64,000 bases of DNA, taken from assembly GCF_034190915.1 (NCBI RefSeq), contig NW_026947514.1:7270201-7334200 (forward strand), in the 5' to 3' direction. Shown here piece after piece: positions 32,511 to 42,903 of the stretch. The notes under the pieces are model-generated. The model made no database searches. It was given only the letters and a program-made list of their open reading frames with translations, and was not told where the DNA came from. The number at the start of each line of letters is the position of its first letter. Position 1 is the first letter of the stretch. The position numbers were made by a program, and so were the translations under genes. This DNA comes from Cavia porcellus (Eukaryota; Chordata; Mammalia; Rodentia; Caviidae).

Positions 32511-33105
32511 GCTTGTCTGTTAAGCTGTAGCATGTCTTATCCTGCTGTAGCATGGAACCGTGCCTTTAAGTGGCCTTGGGTCACTATTAGTCTTGCTTCG
32601 TGGGCTGCACACACCATGCACAGGGTCCGGCTTCTGTCTTTCCACCCCTCTGACCATTCCAGTGTGCCGCCACCATTGAGCAGCACGGCTTACGGGCAAG
32701 CACTGCTCCTTGGTGCTCTCACTGGTTCAGGTGGCCAATGTTAACTGAGCACATACCGCAGGCCAAGCCAAGTGGAGGTGCAGGGATTGCCAGCGTGCAG
32801 CTAAAGCACAGGTCCCTGTGGCCGGCATCCGTGGAGGAGGAAGGGAGGCCTTACTCCTCACCGTGTTCACGACCTTCACCCTGCAGCTCCTGTCCTGTCC
32901 TCCCTGTTCCAGATGTCACCCTAGGTGTCTCTGGGAGTGAGAGTTTGCAAGGGATTGGATGCAGCCTATTGGAATCCCTGATGCAACAGAGATGAGCATC
33001 TGGGCCAAGAGCCTTTGTGATTAAAGCAGTCCACTCCCAAAAAGACATGATTATCTCTTGGTGAGGGGTCTCTAAAGGAGCAGAACCAATAGAATGCATG
33101 TGGGC
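32511..33105. other. Unassigned sequence with L2-like scrap
   Basis: 'ttaactgagcacataccgc' near 32741 is L2-like. Otherwise unassigned. Confidence 0.35.
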
Positions 33106-33199
33106 AGATGGATGGATGGACAGACAGATGGCTGGATGGATAGAAAGATCGATGGATGGATAGATAGTTGGGTAGATAGATAGATAGCTGGGTGGATAC

Positions 33200-33255
<56 letters not shown>

Positions 33256-33283
33256 CTGGATGGATAGATAGACAGGGTGGATT

Positions 33284-33324
<41 letters not shown>

Positions 33325-33437
33325 CTGGATGGATAGATAGACAGACAGACAGATAGATAGATAGTGGGTAGATGGATGGATAAACCAACAGACAGACAGG
33401 TAGATAGCTGGGTAGATGGATAGATGATAGGTGGATA
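33106..33437 (+). repeat. (GATA)n / (GATG)n tetranucleotide array
   Basis: GATG units on both edges enclose long GATA runs. A unit 'gatagctggatggatag' recurs near 33251 and 33321, pointing to internal duplication. The Ile/Tyr/Leu/Ser-rich minus-strand frames here are artefacts of the repeat. GATA tracts can bind GATA factors, but that is not implied here. Confidence 0.96.
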
Positions 33438-34869
33438 TAAAGTCATAGAAAGGGGTTCATTAGGTTGACTTGGAGCAGGGACAGGGAGCCTTCTGGAGTT
33501 TTTAATGATACCAATGCACTGCTGCACGTACACCACAGGTTCACCACCTCTGGCCTAGAAGGTCAGTGGCCCCACACTGGCTGTCTGCAGGCTCGAGAGC
33601 TGGGGCACACAGTAGCTGCTTGGTTCAAGAAGAAGGAAGCCTCAGAACAAGGAGAGGCCAAGGCCCCGTCCAAAGCTGAAGGCCAGAAGCCCCCGGTGGG
33701 CACCCACACAAAAGGCTGAAGCAGCAGGAGTCTGACGCTCACAGGTGAGGGCAGCAAAAGATGCCCCGGGTCAGCAGAACTGAGCTTGCAAGTGCCAGCT
33801 GCCTCCCCTTCCTCCTCTTCTCCCCAACGTGGGCTCGCCCCGCTCCATCCAGTGGCCCACCAGCTGGTCATCCCTGAGAGCACCCTCACAGGCACAGGGG
33901 CATGTGCTTTACTAACTTCCTGGGCATCTCCCAAGGCAGCCAAGTCCACAGCCAGGCTGACCTTCACACCCCAAGTGCCCCAAACCCAAGCACTCTGCAA
34001 ATGACTGCCACTAGAGCCGGAGCGGTCAGCCGTCTTGCCAGGAACTATCCTTCGGGGAGAACCTGCTGCTGAACAGGCCGCAGGCCTTCACTTCTTGTGG
34101 GGCGACAACCATGACCACCACTGTTGCCCAGGGCACCCTCTGTGCTGGGCACTGTGCCCACTGGGCTTGGCATGCAAGAAGCCATTTCATCTTCACTCGG
34201 GGCAGCCCCTTCTAGGGTGAAGAAGAGCAGAGCAGAGGAAACTCGTGGGACAGAGACGGATTCCTCAGAGAAGCCACGTCACCCTGAGCCGGGGTGAGTG
34301 CCCTTCCATCTCAATGTTTGGAAGTCTCACAGCAGGCTCCTTCGTGTCCCCGGTAAGGGCCTAGCTCCTTGGCCCCTGTCTGATCACATACTGGTGCCCA
34401 CTGAGTGTTGGTGAATGTAACCAGCACCCACCAGCTTGATAACCGGCTGTTCACTGAGTGTTTGCTCAGCGCCCGTCTCTGTCTCCAGCCCACAGATCTG
34501 TTTTATGCACCGAATGTCTCCAGCGCCTGCCCCTGAGGCCCTTGGTAAGGCGGCTGCGTGGACAGGAGCGCGGCTCCATGGCCACATGGAGGACAGAGCC
34601 AGAGCACCGTGGAGATCCGCTGCCCGGCTCCATCGCGACCTTAGACCACAGTAGAGATCTGAGGTCGCAGAAGAACGGAAAGCTACACGGGGGCCCAGAC
34701 AGAGGCTCCAAGAGGAGCCAGACAGTGAGGGAAGGAAGAAGGGTCAGAGGCACCCGGGCAGCCACCGAGGTGTGAGGTCCACCACCTGCTCAGCTACAGG
34801 GCAAGGCTTAGAGAATAGAGGGTGCCTCTGCTGTGTGACCGCGACGCACTGTGAGTGTGTGCAAGAGAC

Positions 34870-34870
<1 letters not shown>
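33438..34870. other. Unassigned GC-rich sequence
   Basis: No exon supported. A degenerate MIR/L2-like piece ('tgtgctgggcactgtgccc') lies near 34140. Confidence 0.35.

Positions 34871-34896
<26 letters not shown>
34871..34896 (+). repeat. (TG)n microsatellite
   Basis: About 13 TG units. Confidence 0.95.
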
Positions 34897-34901
<5 letters not shown>

Positions 34902-35832
34902 TATTCTTCACCCTTTATCCCCCCAGCTTCAAGGTCACACTGAAAGCCACCAGGAGACACAAAGGCACTAAGCAATGAGCACCCTCCCCTGATGCCTTTC
35001 ATGGAGATCACAGGTGCGTGACTCTTCCCCCCACAAAAAAACTGTTGCCATGAGAACCACGCAGGATGCCAACCTGACAACAAGTGACATTCAAACCATG
35101 AGGGACACTGACCTGCCCTCCGTGCCCCTCAGACACACGTCCATTGCCAGAGGACAAGAGAGCACAAAAGGGCTCTGGCCTATTCATACTCATTAAATGA
35201 CAGCGATGTAACTTTCATTACAATTTCCTGCCAGAGGTGCAGAGAAAAGCCTGGAGAGGAAAGGGTGGCATTGCTGGATGTGTCTTCTGCCCCCCTCACC
35301 CCCGCCACCACCACCCTCAAGGGAGAGAACACAGTTTTCCCTGTCATTAGCACTGAGCTGGGCAGGCAAAGGGACAGCTCCCCACAAGGAGGCTGTCCCC
35401 AGTCAGTAAGGGAAGAGGAAGAGAACCAGGGCTCATAGCCCAGAGATTTGTCTCCTGTTACGGAGTCCAGCCCTCGGGTGGACAGGTCCCGGGCAGCCTA
35501 CGTGCTCTGTGTGAGGGGAGCTTGGAATGACTTTTTCATGGGTGAAAAAACATCAAAAGAACATTTCGTGCCACCAGGAAATGACAGGAAGTCCCCATCT
35601 GTAAGTCCCCCAGGGAGCTTCCGAGGGACAACCCAATACCCTTCCTCCTGTCTTTACCAGGACCCACAGGGCCAAGTGCTCTCTGAGCACAGGGCACGAT
35701 ACCCACAACCCGACTCGCATCTGGGGTTCACAGAGACGTTTGAATTTTAATGGATTTTGAAATCAGAAGAAGAAAACCATTAACAGTAGTAGTAAAGAAT
35801 CAAATCCAGCGTGGGCTATTTTTCTCTTTATT
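34897..35832. other. Unassigned sequence
   Basis: A short AT-rich, repeat-free patch at 35170-35235 ('cattaaatgacagcgatg') could be a small regulatory element. Otherwise nothing is recognised. Confidence 0.3.
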
Positions 35833-36020
35833 TGACTGTATTGTTTGATACTGGGGGTTGACTCCATTTAGATACAACCCCCAGCACTTTTTTCTTTTTA
35901 TTTTTACTGTGAGACAGAAGCCTACTAAGCTGCCCAGACTGAGCTTGGATTTGTGATCCTCCTGTCTCAGCTTCTCACAGTGCCGGAATTACAGGCGTGT
36001 ACCACCACCACACCCACTTA
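35833..36020 (-). mobile_element. B1-dID dimeric SINE, minus strand
   Basis: Plus-strand reading gives a diverged ID half ('gatactgggggttgactcc'), a T-rich linker and then the reversed B1 half ('gagacagaagcctactaag', 'gatcctcctgtctcagc', 'ttacaggcgtgtaccacc'). Confidence 0.9.
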
Positions 36021-36615
36021 TAACACTTCCTTATGGAGAAAACAACCCAAGAGTACAAAAGTGCCGACCTCAGCCCCTGAAGTCACTACCGGGTCCTGCT
36101 GGACAGGGGCACCGAGTCTGACCTTTCAGAAAAGGGACAACGGCAGCTCCATTCCTCACTTGGCTGGGACCCAGAGAACCGGAACACGGGTCCTTTATTC
36201 CCTTCCCCCTGATGTCTGGGGCTCCTGGCAGTGGCCCTGGACAGGTGACTTGGTCTCTCAGCACATTCCAGAAAGCGCAGACAAGGACAGCCCCAGTCTG
36301 CCGGCACAAGACTGGGGTCAGGCCAGGAGCCTGGGTCCTGGGCGCAGCACCTGGCACTTCCAAAGCAGGTCACCGAAAGTGACCATGAAGCTGACGATCG
36401 CTTGGTAGGTGGGGGACACAGCGCAAGACCTCAGAGCCCTTTGCAAAGCCACAGGGGAAGGAAGTCTTTCCACTTGGAAGGAGAGGCCCAGGAAGCCCCA
36501 CCACTGTGCACCCCCACAGGCTCAAGGGGACACAGGAGGTGAAGGGCGACCGAGGACCTCCCCACGAACCCGGGTCACCCTTCCCGAGGTGAGGTGCTGC
36601 TACCAGGACACCGGG
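36021..36615. other. Unassigned GC-rich sequence
   Basis: No exon supported despite a 151-codon plus frame at 35953-36408, which begins inside the SINE. Confidence 0.35.
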
Positions 36616-36617
36616 CC

Positions 36618-37665
36618 GGTCCCCAGCTCTGGCAAGCGGCTGCCTGGTAATCTCTACATAACCTTTGCGAGGCGCCTGCATATTTCACCCTTGCAGGCGA
36701 GCACTGCCATTTTTTTGTCATTCCAATCTCATTTCCTGGGCTGTGTGGACTGCGGGCTCAGCAGTCGCTCCGGTCTGAAGTGACTCCTGGGACCTCCTCA
36801 CTGTTCTATATGCAAATGGCCTTGCACCTGGGCAGCCAGGCGGGCTCGCAGACAGTTTAGTTATGCAAATCTGATTGATCGAGAGCATATTGCAGGAAGG
36901 CGCGCGGGCCGGTGCACTGGCAGCTATATTTCACTGGCTAAATTCCTCAAGAAGGGGGGAAAAATTAAATGCCAGGCATTTGATGCATATTCCCTTTCAA
37001 CCCCTGTCGAGCAACGGCGGCTTATTTCTGAGTGTGCTCAGCACTCGGGTTAGACGCTGCTAATGCCGTTTTTTGAGCGCGGGTGTGTTACTGCTGAATT
37101 AACAGAAGGCTTGTTTTCGGTGTAAAAAGCCAGTTGCTGTGATGTCACCAGCACAATAAGTCTGTCAGTTGATTTGAAATAATTCCCCAGGCAAATGCAG
37201 TAAAGGCAGTGTTAAAAAATAATTGGTCCTTCGGCCTCCAAAGGCTCATGCAAGCGGAGGGAGCAGGATAAGTTACTCTGACTTTATTCCCTTCCACAAC
37301 AAAAGCGGAGGGAACCGCAGGGACGCTGATTACACACGGCCATTCTGTGTGGGAAACGTTTGTCTAGCTCCCGAACGCGGGGCTTCGGGAGGGGAGACGG
37401 GGCCGTCAAGGCAGCCACTCTTCCCCGCTGCCTCGGAGCAAATACATTTTTTTGAAAAATGAAGCTCAAATCTACTTGAAGCTGCTTAAAATAATAAATT
37501 CCGCATCAGACACACGGTACTCATGCACGTTGAAGCGGAGAGCTCCAGGGGCTCAGGAAGCCGGGCCACTGCACCTTCTCGTTTATTGATTTATAATCAC
37601 TGATAAATAAGATCTGTCTACACGGCGGACAGTGGCTACAGTCGGGAAAAAAAAAAAAAGATATT
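36618..37665. promoter_or_regulatory. Candidate conserved noncoding block D (strongest)
   Basis: About 1 kb with no recognisable transposon. It contains two exact octamer (ATGCAAAT) sites at 36810-36817 and 36863-36870, a TGATTGAT (PBX/HOX-like) site at 36872-36879, a CRE-like TGATGTCA at 37140-37147, SOX-like ACAATA at 37153-37158, and several TAAT cores ('tgaattaacag' near 37095, 'aaaaaataattgg' near 37215, 'aaataataaattcc' near 37490). This density in a repeat-free stretch is typical of deeply conserved developmental enhancers. Conservation and activity are not shown by the sequence alone. Confidence 0.5.
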
Positions 37666-38125
37666 TTGGCCAATGCCTTTCTCTAGCACACTACCACTCA
37701 TGGATCAAAGTTAAAAATAAATCTGTGTTTTGGGACTGAGGGGCAGGGGACACGAGCGTTGTAGGGAAAGAGAAACAGGATAATTTGGTTGGAGTTTCAA
37801 CCATCAGCCACGAGGCTGCCAAAAAGCAGGCTCTAGAAACAGAAGAGACGGCGGCGGGGGCACCACTTGGTCAGGAGTTAACTCCGATACCAGGATCACA
37901 ATAAAGTCAAAATTAATCAAATACAAGCAGGTATTCCCTCCCACTGAGGTCGATTACACGGCCTTTGGGATGGAATTAACACACATGTGGAACATCCTGG
38001 GGACACCAGGGTGTGTCCGTGTGGACACGTCCATGTGGAAAATCGCACACACAGGTATTCTCCTTCACAACACCTGCACACATCTTTTGTTCCTCACCTT
38101 CTGCTTTCTGGCTGCCTGCTCACAG
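37666..38125. other. Unassigned sequence
   Basis: 37690-37730 and 37880-37930 are AT-rich and may extend block D. No gene or repeat is recognised. Confidence 0.3.
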
Positions 38126-38305
38126 GCCCATATACACATGTGTATATGCTCATATCTGTCCATGCACACATGCAGGCACGCAGTGTACACATATTTGGGT
38201 ATACACACGCACAATGATACAAATGCATGCAAGCAGTCACATCTGCACACACATACACATGCACACACACGCATAGAGATACACAGGCACACACACGCAC
38301 GTACC
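38126..38305 (+). repeat. CA-rich low-complexity tract
   Basis: Degenerate (CA)n mixed with ATAC and CATG. The His/Thr-rich frames on plus and Cys/Val-rich frames on minus arise from it. Confidence 0.8.
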
Positions 38306-38439
38306 ATTTTTCCAAGTGGCCATCTGACAGGCACGCCCAGCCAGAGGGTCACAAACGAAGATCCTGGGAAAGGTCAAGTGTAATCTCTCCTCACGGTGGC
38401 CCAGCGCACCCCTCCCGCCACTGCCTAACAAAAGGGCCT

Positions 38440-38735
38440 CAGCGCTTTGACTGACAGAATTCTTAATTGTATCCACTCATTCATGACAATTTGATTAAAA
38501 TATTACGCCAAAGTCTCACCCCCTGTTTGCTTCGATCCTCCAAATCTAATTTTGAATTTTCAGAAAGGAGATTACCTCCACAAGCATGACTGGGATGCTA
38601 TTAACTTCTACTTAATCTTTATTACTGATGTGAATTTAACATATGTACCGCTTCGCTCTGCCCGTTGTTCGCCTCCGCGAAAGGAACATTTAGGCGATAT
38701 ACGCGCGTGGGCATTAATTTCCACTTTGCCATTCT
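38440..38735. promoter_or_regulatory. Candidate conserved noncoding block E
   Basis: 'gaattcttaattgtatcc', 'gacaatttgattaaaatat', 'ctaattttgaattttcag' and 'tgctattaacttctac' are followed by a CpG-rich end near 38650-38710 ('gttcgcctccgcg'). No transposon is recognised. The mixture of homeodomain-type cores with CpG-rich edges suggests a conserved regulatory element. Confidence 0.42.
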
Positions 38736-39228
38736 GTCGGGGTCCAGCTCGTGCGTGTCCATGGAGAAGGACAGGCAGCACCCTTCCTGATGGGGACACC
38801 GGAGCCCCCTTCTTCCCCCATGCCCAGGAGCAGCCTCCAGAACTCCAGGTTGTACAGGTTGTTCAGGTTGTTCAGATCTGGATCTGGAGCGAGGCCTCCT
38901 CCATGGGACCAACACTGCCCATGCAGCCCTGAGGCCGAGCCCACCGTGAAACAGAGGAAATGAACACAGCAAGAATCAAAAATGCGGCCGCTGGGGCTTT
39001 GTGGTTTAAAGGGTTCCCTTTTCCTTGTGGCTCGAGGCTCATCTTCGGCCTTGATTTCTCTGCCTCATCACGCAGGGATCTGTGGGCTTGTGTGGCCATG
39101 CACTGGGATGCCAGAGTCCTCTTCCCAGAGCACAGTGGCAGCTGTCTCAGCCTGGATAGGGAGCCCGAGGCAAAGTCGCAGGGGGTGAAGCAATGTCCCA
39201 CAGTCGCACTTCCTGCTTACTGCCTATA
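38736..39228. other. Unassigned sequence
   Basis: A short tandem 'caggttgttcaggttgttc' lies near 38856-38876. No exon is supported. Confidence 0.35.
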
Positions 39229-39401
39229 TCAGTCAGTTTTGTCCTGTCCCCTCCCACGCACCACCCCTAGTTCATAGGCGGAACCCCTAGAATGTGATCT
39301 CTTCTGAAGGCAGAGTCTTTGCAGGAGTGGTTAAGATGAGGTTGTTAACATTGTTCTGGAGACACTGGGACTGGAATCCTCACGAAAGGGGGAATTGGAG
39401 A

Positions 39402-39460
<59 letters not shown>

Positions 39461-39477
39461 CAGAGAGAGAGAGAGAC

Positions 39478-39533
<56 letters not shown>

Positions 39534-39702
39534 CACAGGCCACAGGCAGAGAGCTACAGGAGGAGGCTTGGAGCTGGACCCTTCCCCTCACACCTCCACC
39601 TTGAGCTTCTGGCCCCCAGGCCTGAGAGGCCACCCATTCTTGTCCTGAAAGCTATTCCATGTGTGCTACTTTGCCTGTGACAGCCGAAGAGGAATGTAAT
39701 AC
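39229..39702 (+). mobile_element. MLT1-like LTR containing a GA expansion
   Basis: The ordered landmarks 'ggcagagtctttgcaggag', 'ggttaagatgaggttg', 'gggggaattggagaca', 'ttgagcttctggcccccagg' and 'gtgctactttgcctgtgac' fit an ERVL-MaLR (MLT1-type) LTR on plus. The GA microsatellite (39403-39533) lies exactly where such LTRs carry a short GAGA-rich segment. No internal region is present. Confidence 0.68.
39403..39533 (+). repeat. (GA)n microsatellite with GACAGA interruptions
   Basis: About 130 bases of GA with a few 'gacaga' interruptions. Likely expanded from a GA-rich seed within the surrounding LTR. It produces the Glu/Arg and Ser/Leu frames on the two strands. Confidence 0.97.
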
Positions 39703-39751
39703 ATTCCACGCTGTCCTCTTTGAATCTAGGATGGGTGCTACTTGTGAACCC

Positions 39752-39955
39752 ATTTATTTATTTACTTATTTTGGTAATAATAGGGATGGCACTGAGTTAC
39801 ACCCCCAGTCTATTTTTAAATTTGTTTTTTTATTTTGAGACAGGGTCTCCTTAAGTTGCCAAGTTGACCAGGCTGGACTTACACTTACAGTCCTCCTGCC
39901 TCAGTCTCCCCAACCCTGGGATGACAGATGTGCACCACTACACCTTGCTGGAATC
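39752..39955 (-). mobile_element. B1-dID dimeric SINE, minus strand
   Basis: T-rich tail and a diverged ID half ('ggtaataatagggatgg', 'gagttacacccccagtc') precede the reversed B1 half ('tttgagacagggtctcc', 'cctcctgcctcagtctcc', 'gatgtgcaccactac'). Confidence 0.92.
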
Positions 39956-41424
39956 TTTTGAAAACAAGTGCACTATGTTTTGATTCCCTTAAATTACAAA
40001 CCCATCCAAGTGGGCAGCACGTTCGAGTCATATCAGGAGGCCTCGGCTGGGCACTGGGTGCCCAGTGAGGGTCTGCAGTCAACACTTCGGAGCATCTCTG
40101 CCAGGTGACCACACAGGAGGCTGTCACTGTCCTTCTGCCCTGCTCTCTCAGTGTGGGTACAGTGTGCACACCTCGTCCTGCCTTGCATAATGTCCACAAA
40201 TGCCACCAGGAATTCAAGTCCTTCATCATAATGTTCTGCTTGTGGACAGGGCATTTGTTGGAGGCCAGGGACTGCAGACACAGGGGTTAGGGCAGCCCTT
40301 GATGTCCCCCTTGCCCATGAGGAACCCACAGCTTGGGGACCACACAGGACCCTACGCGATGCAGCAGCAGAAGAGCCACAGGGACTCAGTGGGCGTCTGT
40401 ACAGGCGACCTCAGCACACTCACGTGCCCCGTAGAGATGCAGGAGGCCCAGGGTGCTCGGTCACTGCCGAGTGCTCAGTGCCTAGAACAGCATCTGCCCT
40501 GTCACCAGGGTTCACAGAGCATCTGCTGGGTGAAGGAGTGAAAGAATAAACCAATGAGCCCAGAGCTGGAGCCTCCCGCAGGGCTTAAATCCCCAGAGCT
40601 TGGGTGCTTTGGAAACGACCTCCCACTCTGTCCCCAGGCACAGAGAGCTGCTGCAAGGGGTCGGTATCAGCTTGGGTCTATAGAAAACCAAGAGACTCTG
40701 GAAAAGTGTGGACAGGATGCAGACACCGTAAGGGAAACGTGGGATTCAGGGGCCAGCACAGGTAGAGAGAATGCCTGTCCCCAGCTGTGGCATTCGGAAG
40801 GGCTGCGAGCCCCCCACAGCCACCCCTGCTCCTCCACTTCCTCTCCAGGGCTGCACTGACCAAACCCAACCAGAGCCACAGGGAAAGGCAGGAAGTCCCC
40901 TGAGGACACTCGTGGTGCAGCCGTGGAGCACGGTGCCTGGGCACGGAGCTGGGCGAGGAGGGGCCACAGGGTCTGAAGGGGCAAAGGAGGCACATCAAGG
41001 ACTTGAGAGTGACAAGGTCTGTTGTCCACCTGGAAAAATGGTTCCAGCACTTGGCCAGAAACAGCCCACTCTGTCTCAGGACCTGGAGCTGAACAAGGAG
41101 GAGACGGGCCCACATACAGGAGCTTAAGATCTGAGCAGAACGGTAAGAAAGAGACAAAATCCACATTGATTGGGAAAAAGGCAATCAGTTTCTGGTGAGG
41201 GAGGCCTCCGTTTCTGGCACACACGGAAATTCCCACCACATGTTATGATTAAACAATACATGCCCATTCCCAGGACTATACTGGGATTTAATCTGTAGTA
41301 TTCCCTAACCTCACTATGGGTCTTAAAAAACAACCAGAGACCACCGAATACCCCCAGTCCTCGAGGGGACTGTGGCCAATCTGTTCCTCTATCTCATTTT
41401 CCCTGCTTCACCATGGGTATGTGG
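39956..41424. other. Unassigned sequence with an L2-like 3' end
   Basis: 40460-40540 ('gctcagtgcctagaacagc') resembles L2 3' sequence. The overlapping chance frames at 40667-41239 on minus (up to 190 codons) have no domain signature. Confidence 0.35.
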
Positions 41425-41800
41425 CTTTTATAACAAAAACTACAATTCCCAGCCTCCCTTGCAACCTGGTTTGGTCATGTGACCTAGGAGCAAAGTACCC
41501 GGTGAGGCTTGTAGGTTCTGCCTTTAGGGAGACCATTTGTCTCCCTTTCCTGTTGACCACCGTGTGAACACAGGGTTGGGCCACAAGGCGGAAGAGCCAC
41601 GGGGCAGGAGCTTGATCTTTGATACCAGTAGCTACATGCGAAGCCTGCACTGGTTTTGTCCCATCCGGGAAAGAAAGAAGTCCTCTATCTTGAGCAGGTG
41701 TAGGAAGTCTGTACTCACAGGAAATGAGCTGGTCCAGCTGATAGGCTGTGTGCTAAAGCTGGGATTCACCCCTAAGGCGTGGCAGATGTGCCCCCCTTAT
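41425..41800 (+). mobile_element. Unclassified interspersed repeat-like segment
   Basis: 'actacaattcccagcctccc' followed by 'ggtttggtcatgtgacctag' is a familiar opening of an old mammalian MER-type repeat. Its inverted counterpart ('aggctgggaattgcaatc') occurs near 63283. The family is not determined. Confidence 0.45.
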
Positions 41801-41857
41801 CTGAAGGAGACTCGTAACTAAGACCCTTAAAACTACAAAGGGTACAAGGCCCTGTAC

Positions 41858-42030
41858 ACCACGGTTTTCCTATATATATACATACCTAGAATAAAGTTTA
41901 ATTTATAAACTACACACAATAAGAAATTAACAATAATAACTAATGCTAGAACAATTGCAACAATATACAGTCATAAAAATTATTTTAAACTTATGAATTG
42001 TTTATTTCTGGAATTTTCCAATTTAACTAC
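41858..42030 (+). mobile_element. Pogo/Tigger-like DNA transposon relic, copy 3
   Basis: 'tatatatatacatacctag' then 'ataaagtttaatttataaac', 'aagaaattaacaataataac' and 'gaacaattgcaacaatatac' is the clearest copy of the family also seen at 18471 (same strand) and 30865 (inverted). AT-rich, no transposase frame. Confidence 0.68.
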
Positions 42031-42037
42031 TGTATTT

Positions 42038-42236
42038 TCAAGCCAAGCACAGTGGTACACACTTGTAATTCTAATACTCTAGAAGGCTGAAGCAGGAGGA
42101 TTACAAGTTTCAGCCCATTCTGGGCAACTTAGCAAGATCTAGTCTCAAAATAAAAAGTAAGATAAAAACACTTGAGGACATGGCTCAGTCAAATCCAGCC
42201 CTAGATTTGATCCCCAGTACTAGAGGAAAAAATACC
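42038..42236 (+). mobile_element. B1-dID dimeric SINE
   Basis: B1 half ('gccaagcacagtggtacac', 'ctagaaggctgaagcagg', 'gatctagtctcaaaa') then ID half ('gaggacatggctcagtc', 'gatttgatccccagtac'). Confidence 0.92.
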
Positions 42237-42538
42237 ATATTTTCAGGCCGTGTTGACAGCTGATAACTGGAACCACAGGGAAGAGCAGACGCCTGCCTCC
42301 TCTGGTGAACATATGTGTATCAGTTTAAATTCCATGCGGTAACAAACATTCCCAAGTCTCAGTGACTCATAGCCACAGAGACTCCTTCCAGGTTCAGACA
42401 AAGCCACAGCATCATGTGGGACAGGTGAGGACAGGGGGAAGAACCCCAGAAAGCCACACGGCACTCTGATGTCACCCTCTTTGGCCACTGCAGGTCACAA
42501 GGCCACGTTTGACATCGACAGGAAGTGGCTGATACACT
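42237..42538. other. Unassigned sequence
   Basis: No gene or clear repeat recognised. Confidence 0.35.
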
Positions 42539-42903
42539 GTGTCAACTTGAAAATTTAGAAGTTTAGCTCAGCCATTCAGCAGGGAGCCAGGGTTCTTTGT
42601 AAACACCCTCAGACTGTGCAAGAAGAGACCATGGAGATGGTGTGAGGGCTACACCCACCCTAGGGCGGGTTGCCTGCTTATAATATAAGGGAGGAAAAGA
42701 GGCTGGCTCTCCCCTCTTTTGCCCTTGTTGCTGGCTGTCTTCTGCCGCCTTGAATGCTTGCCCCTGTGCCCTGCCACTCTGCCTTCGAGCCAGCTGATTA
42801 TGGACTGAAACCTCCACAAACTGTGAGCTAAATAAACCTTTCCTTCCCTCATTTTTGGCATCAGGTATTTTGTCCTAGCAACAAGAGAAAAGTAACCAAC
42901 ACA
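42539..42903 (+). mobile_element. LTR of ERVL-MaLR type (solo), plus strand
   Basis: Runs from 'tgtgtcaacttg' to 'gaaaagtaaccaacaca'. It has 'gcttataatataagg', then 'gattatggactgaaacctcc', a polyadenylation signal in 'gagctaaataaacctttcc' (aataaa) and 'ggtattttgtcctagcaac'. This is the usual order for rodent ERVL-MaLR LTRs. No flanking internal retroviral region, so a solo LTR. Confidence 0.75.

Noticed and set aside
32851..33536. Tyr/Leu/Ser/Ile-rich minus-strand frames, membrane-protein-like in composition
   Set aside because: They are produced by the (GATA)n/(GATG)n array.
39294..39680. Arg-Glu repeat protein on plus and Ser-Leu repeat protein on minus
   Set aside because: Both come from the GA microsatellite inside an LTR.
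40667..41239. 190- and 168-codon overlapping minus-strand frames
   Set aside because: Two frames are open over the same DNA, no known protein family fits, and no splice or promoter context supports them.
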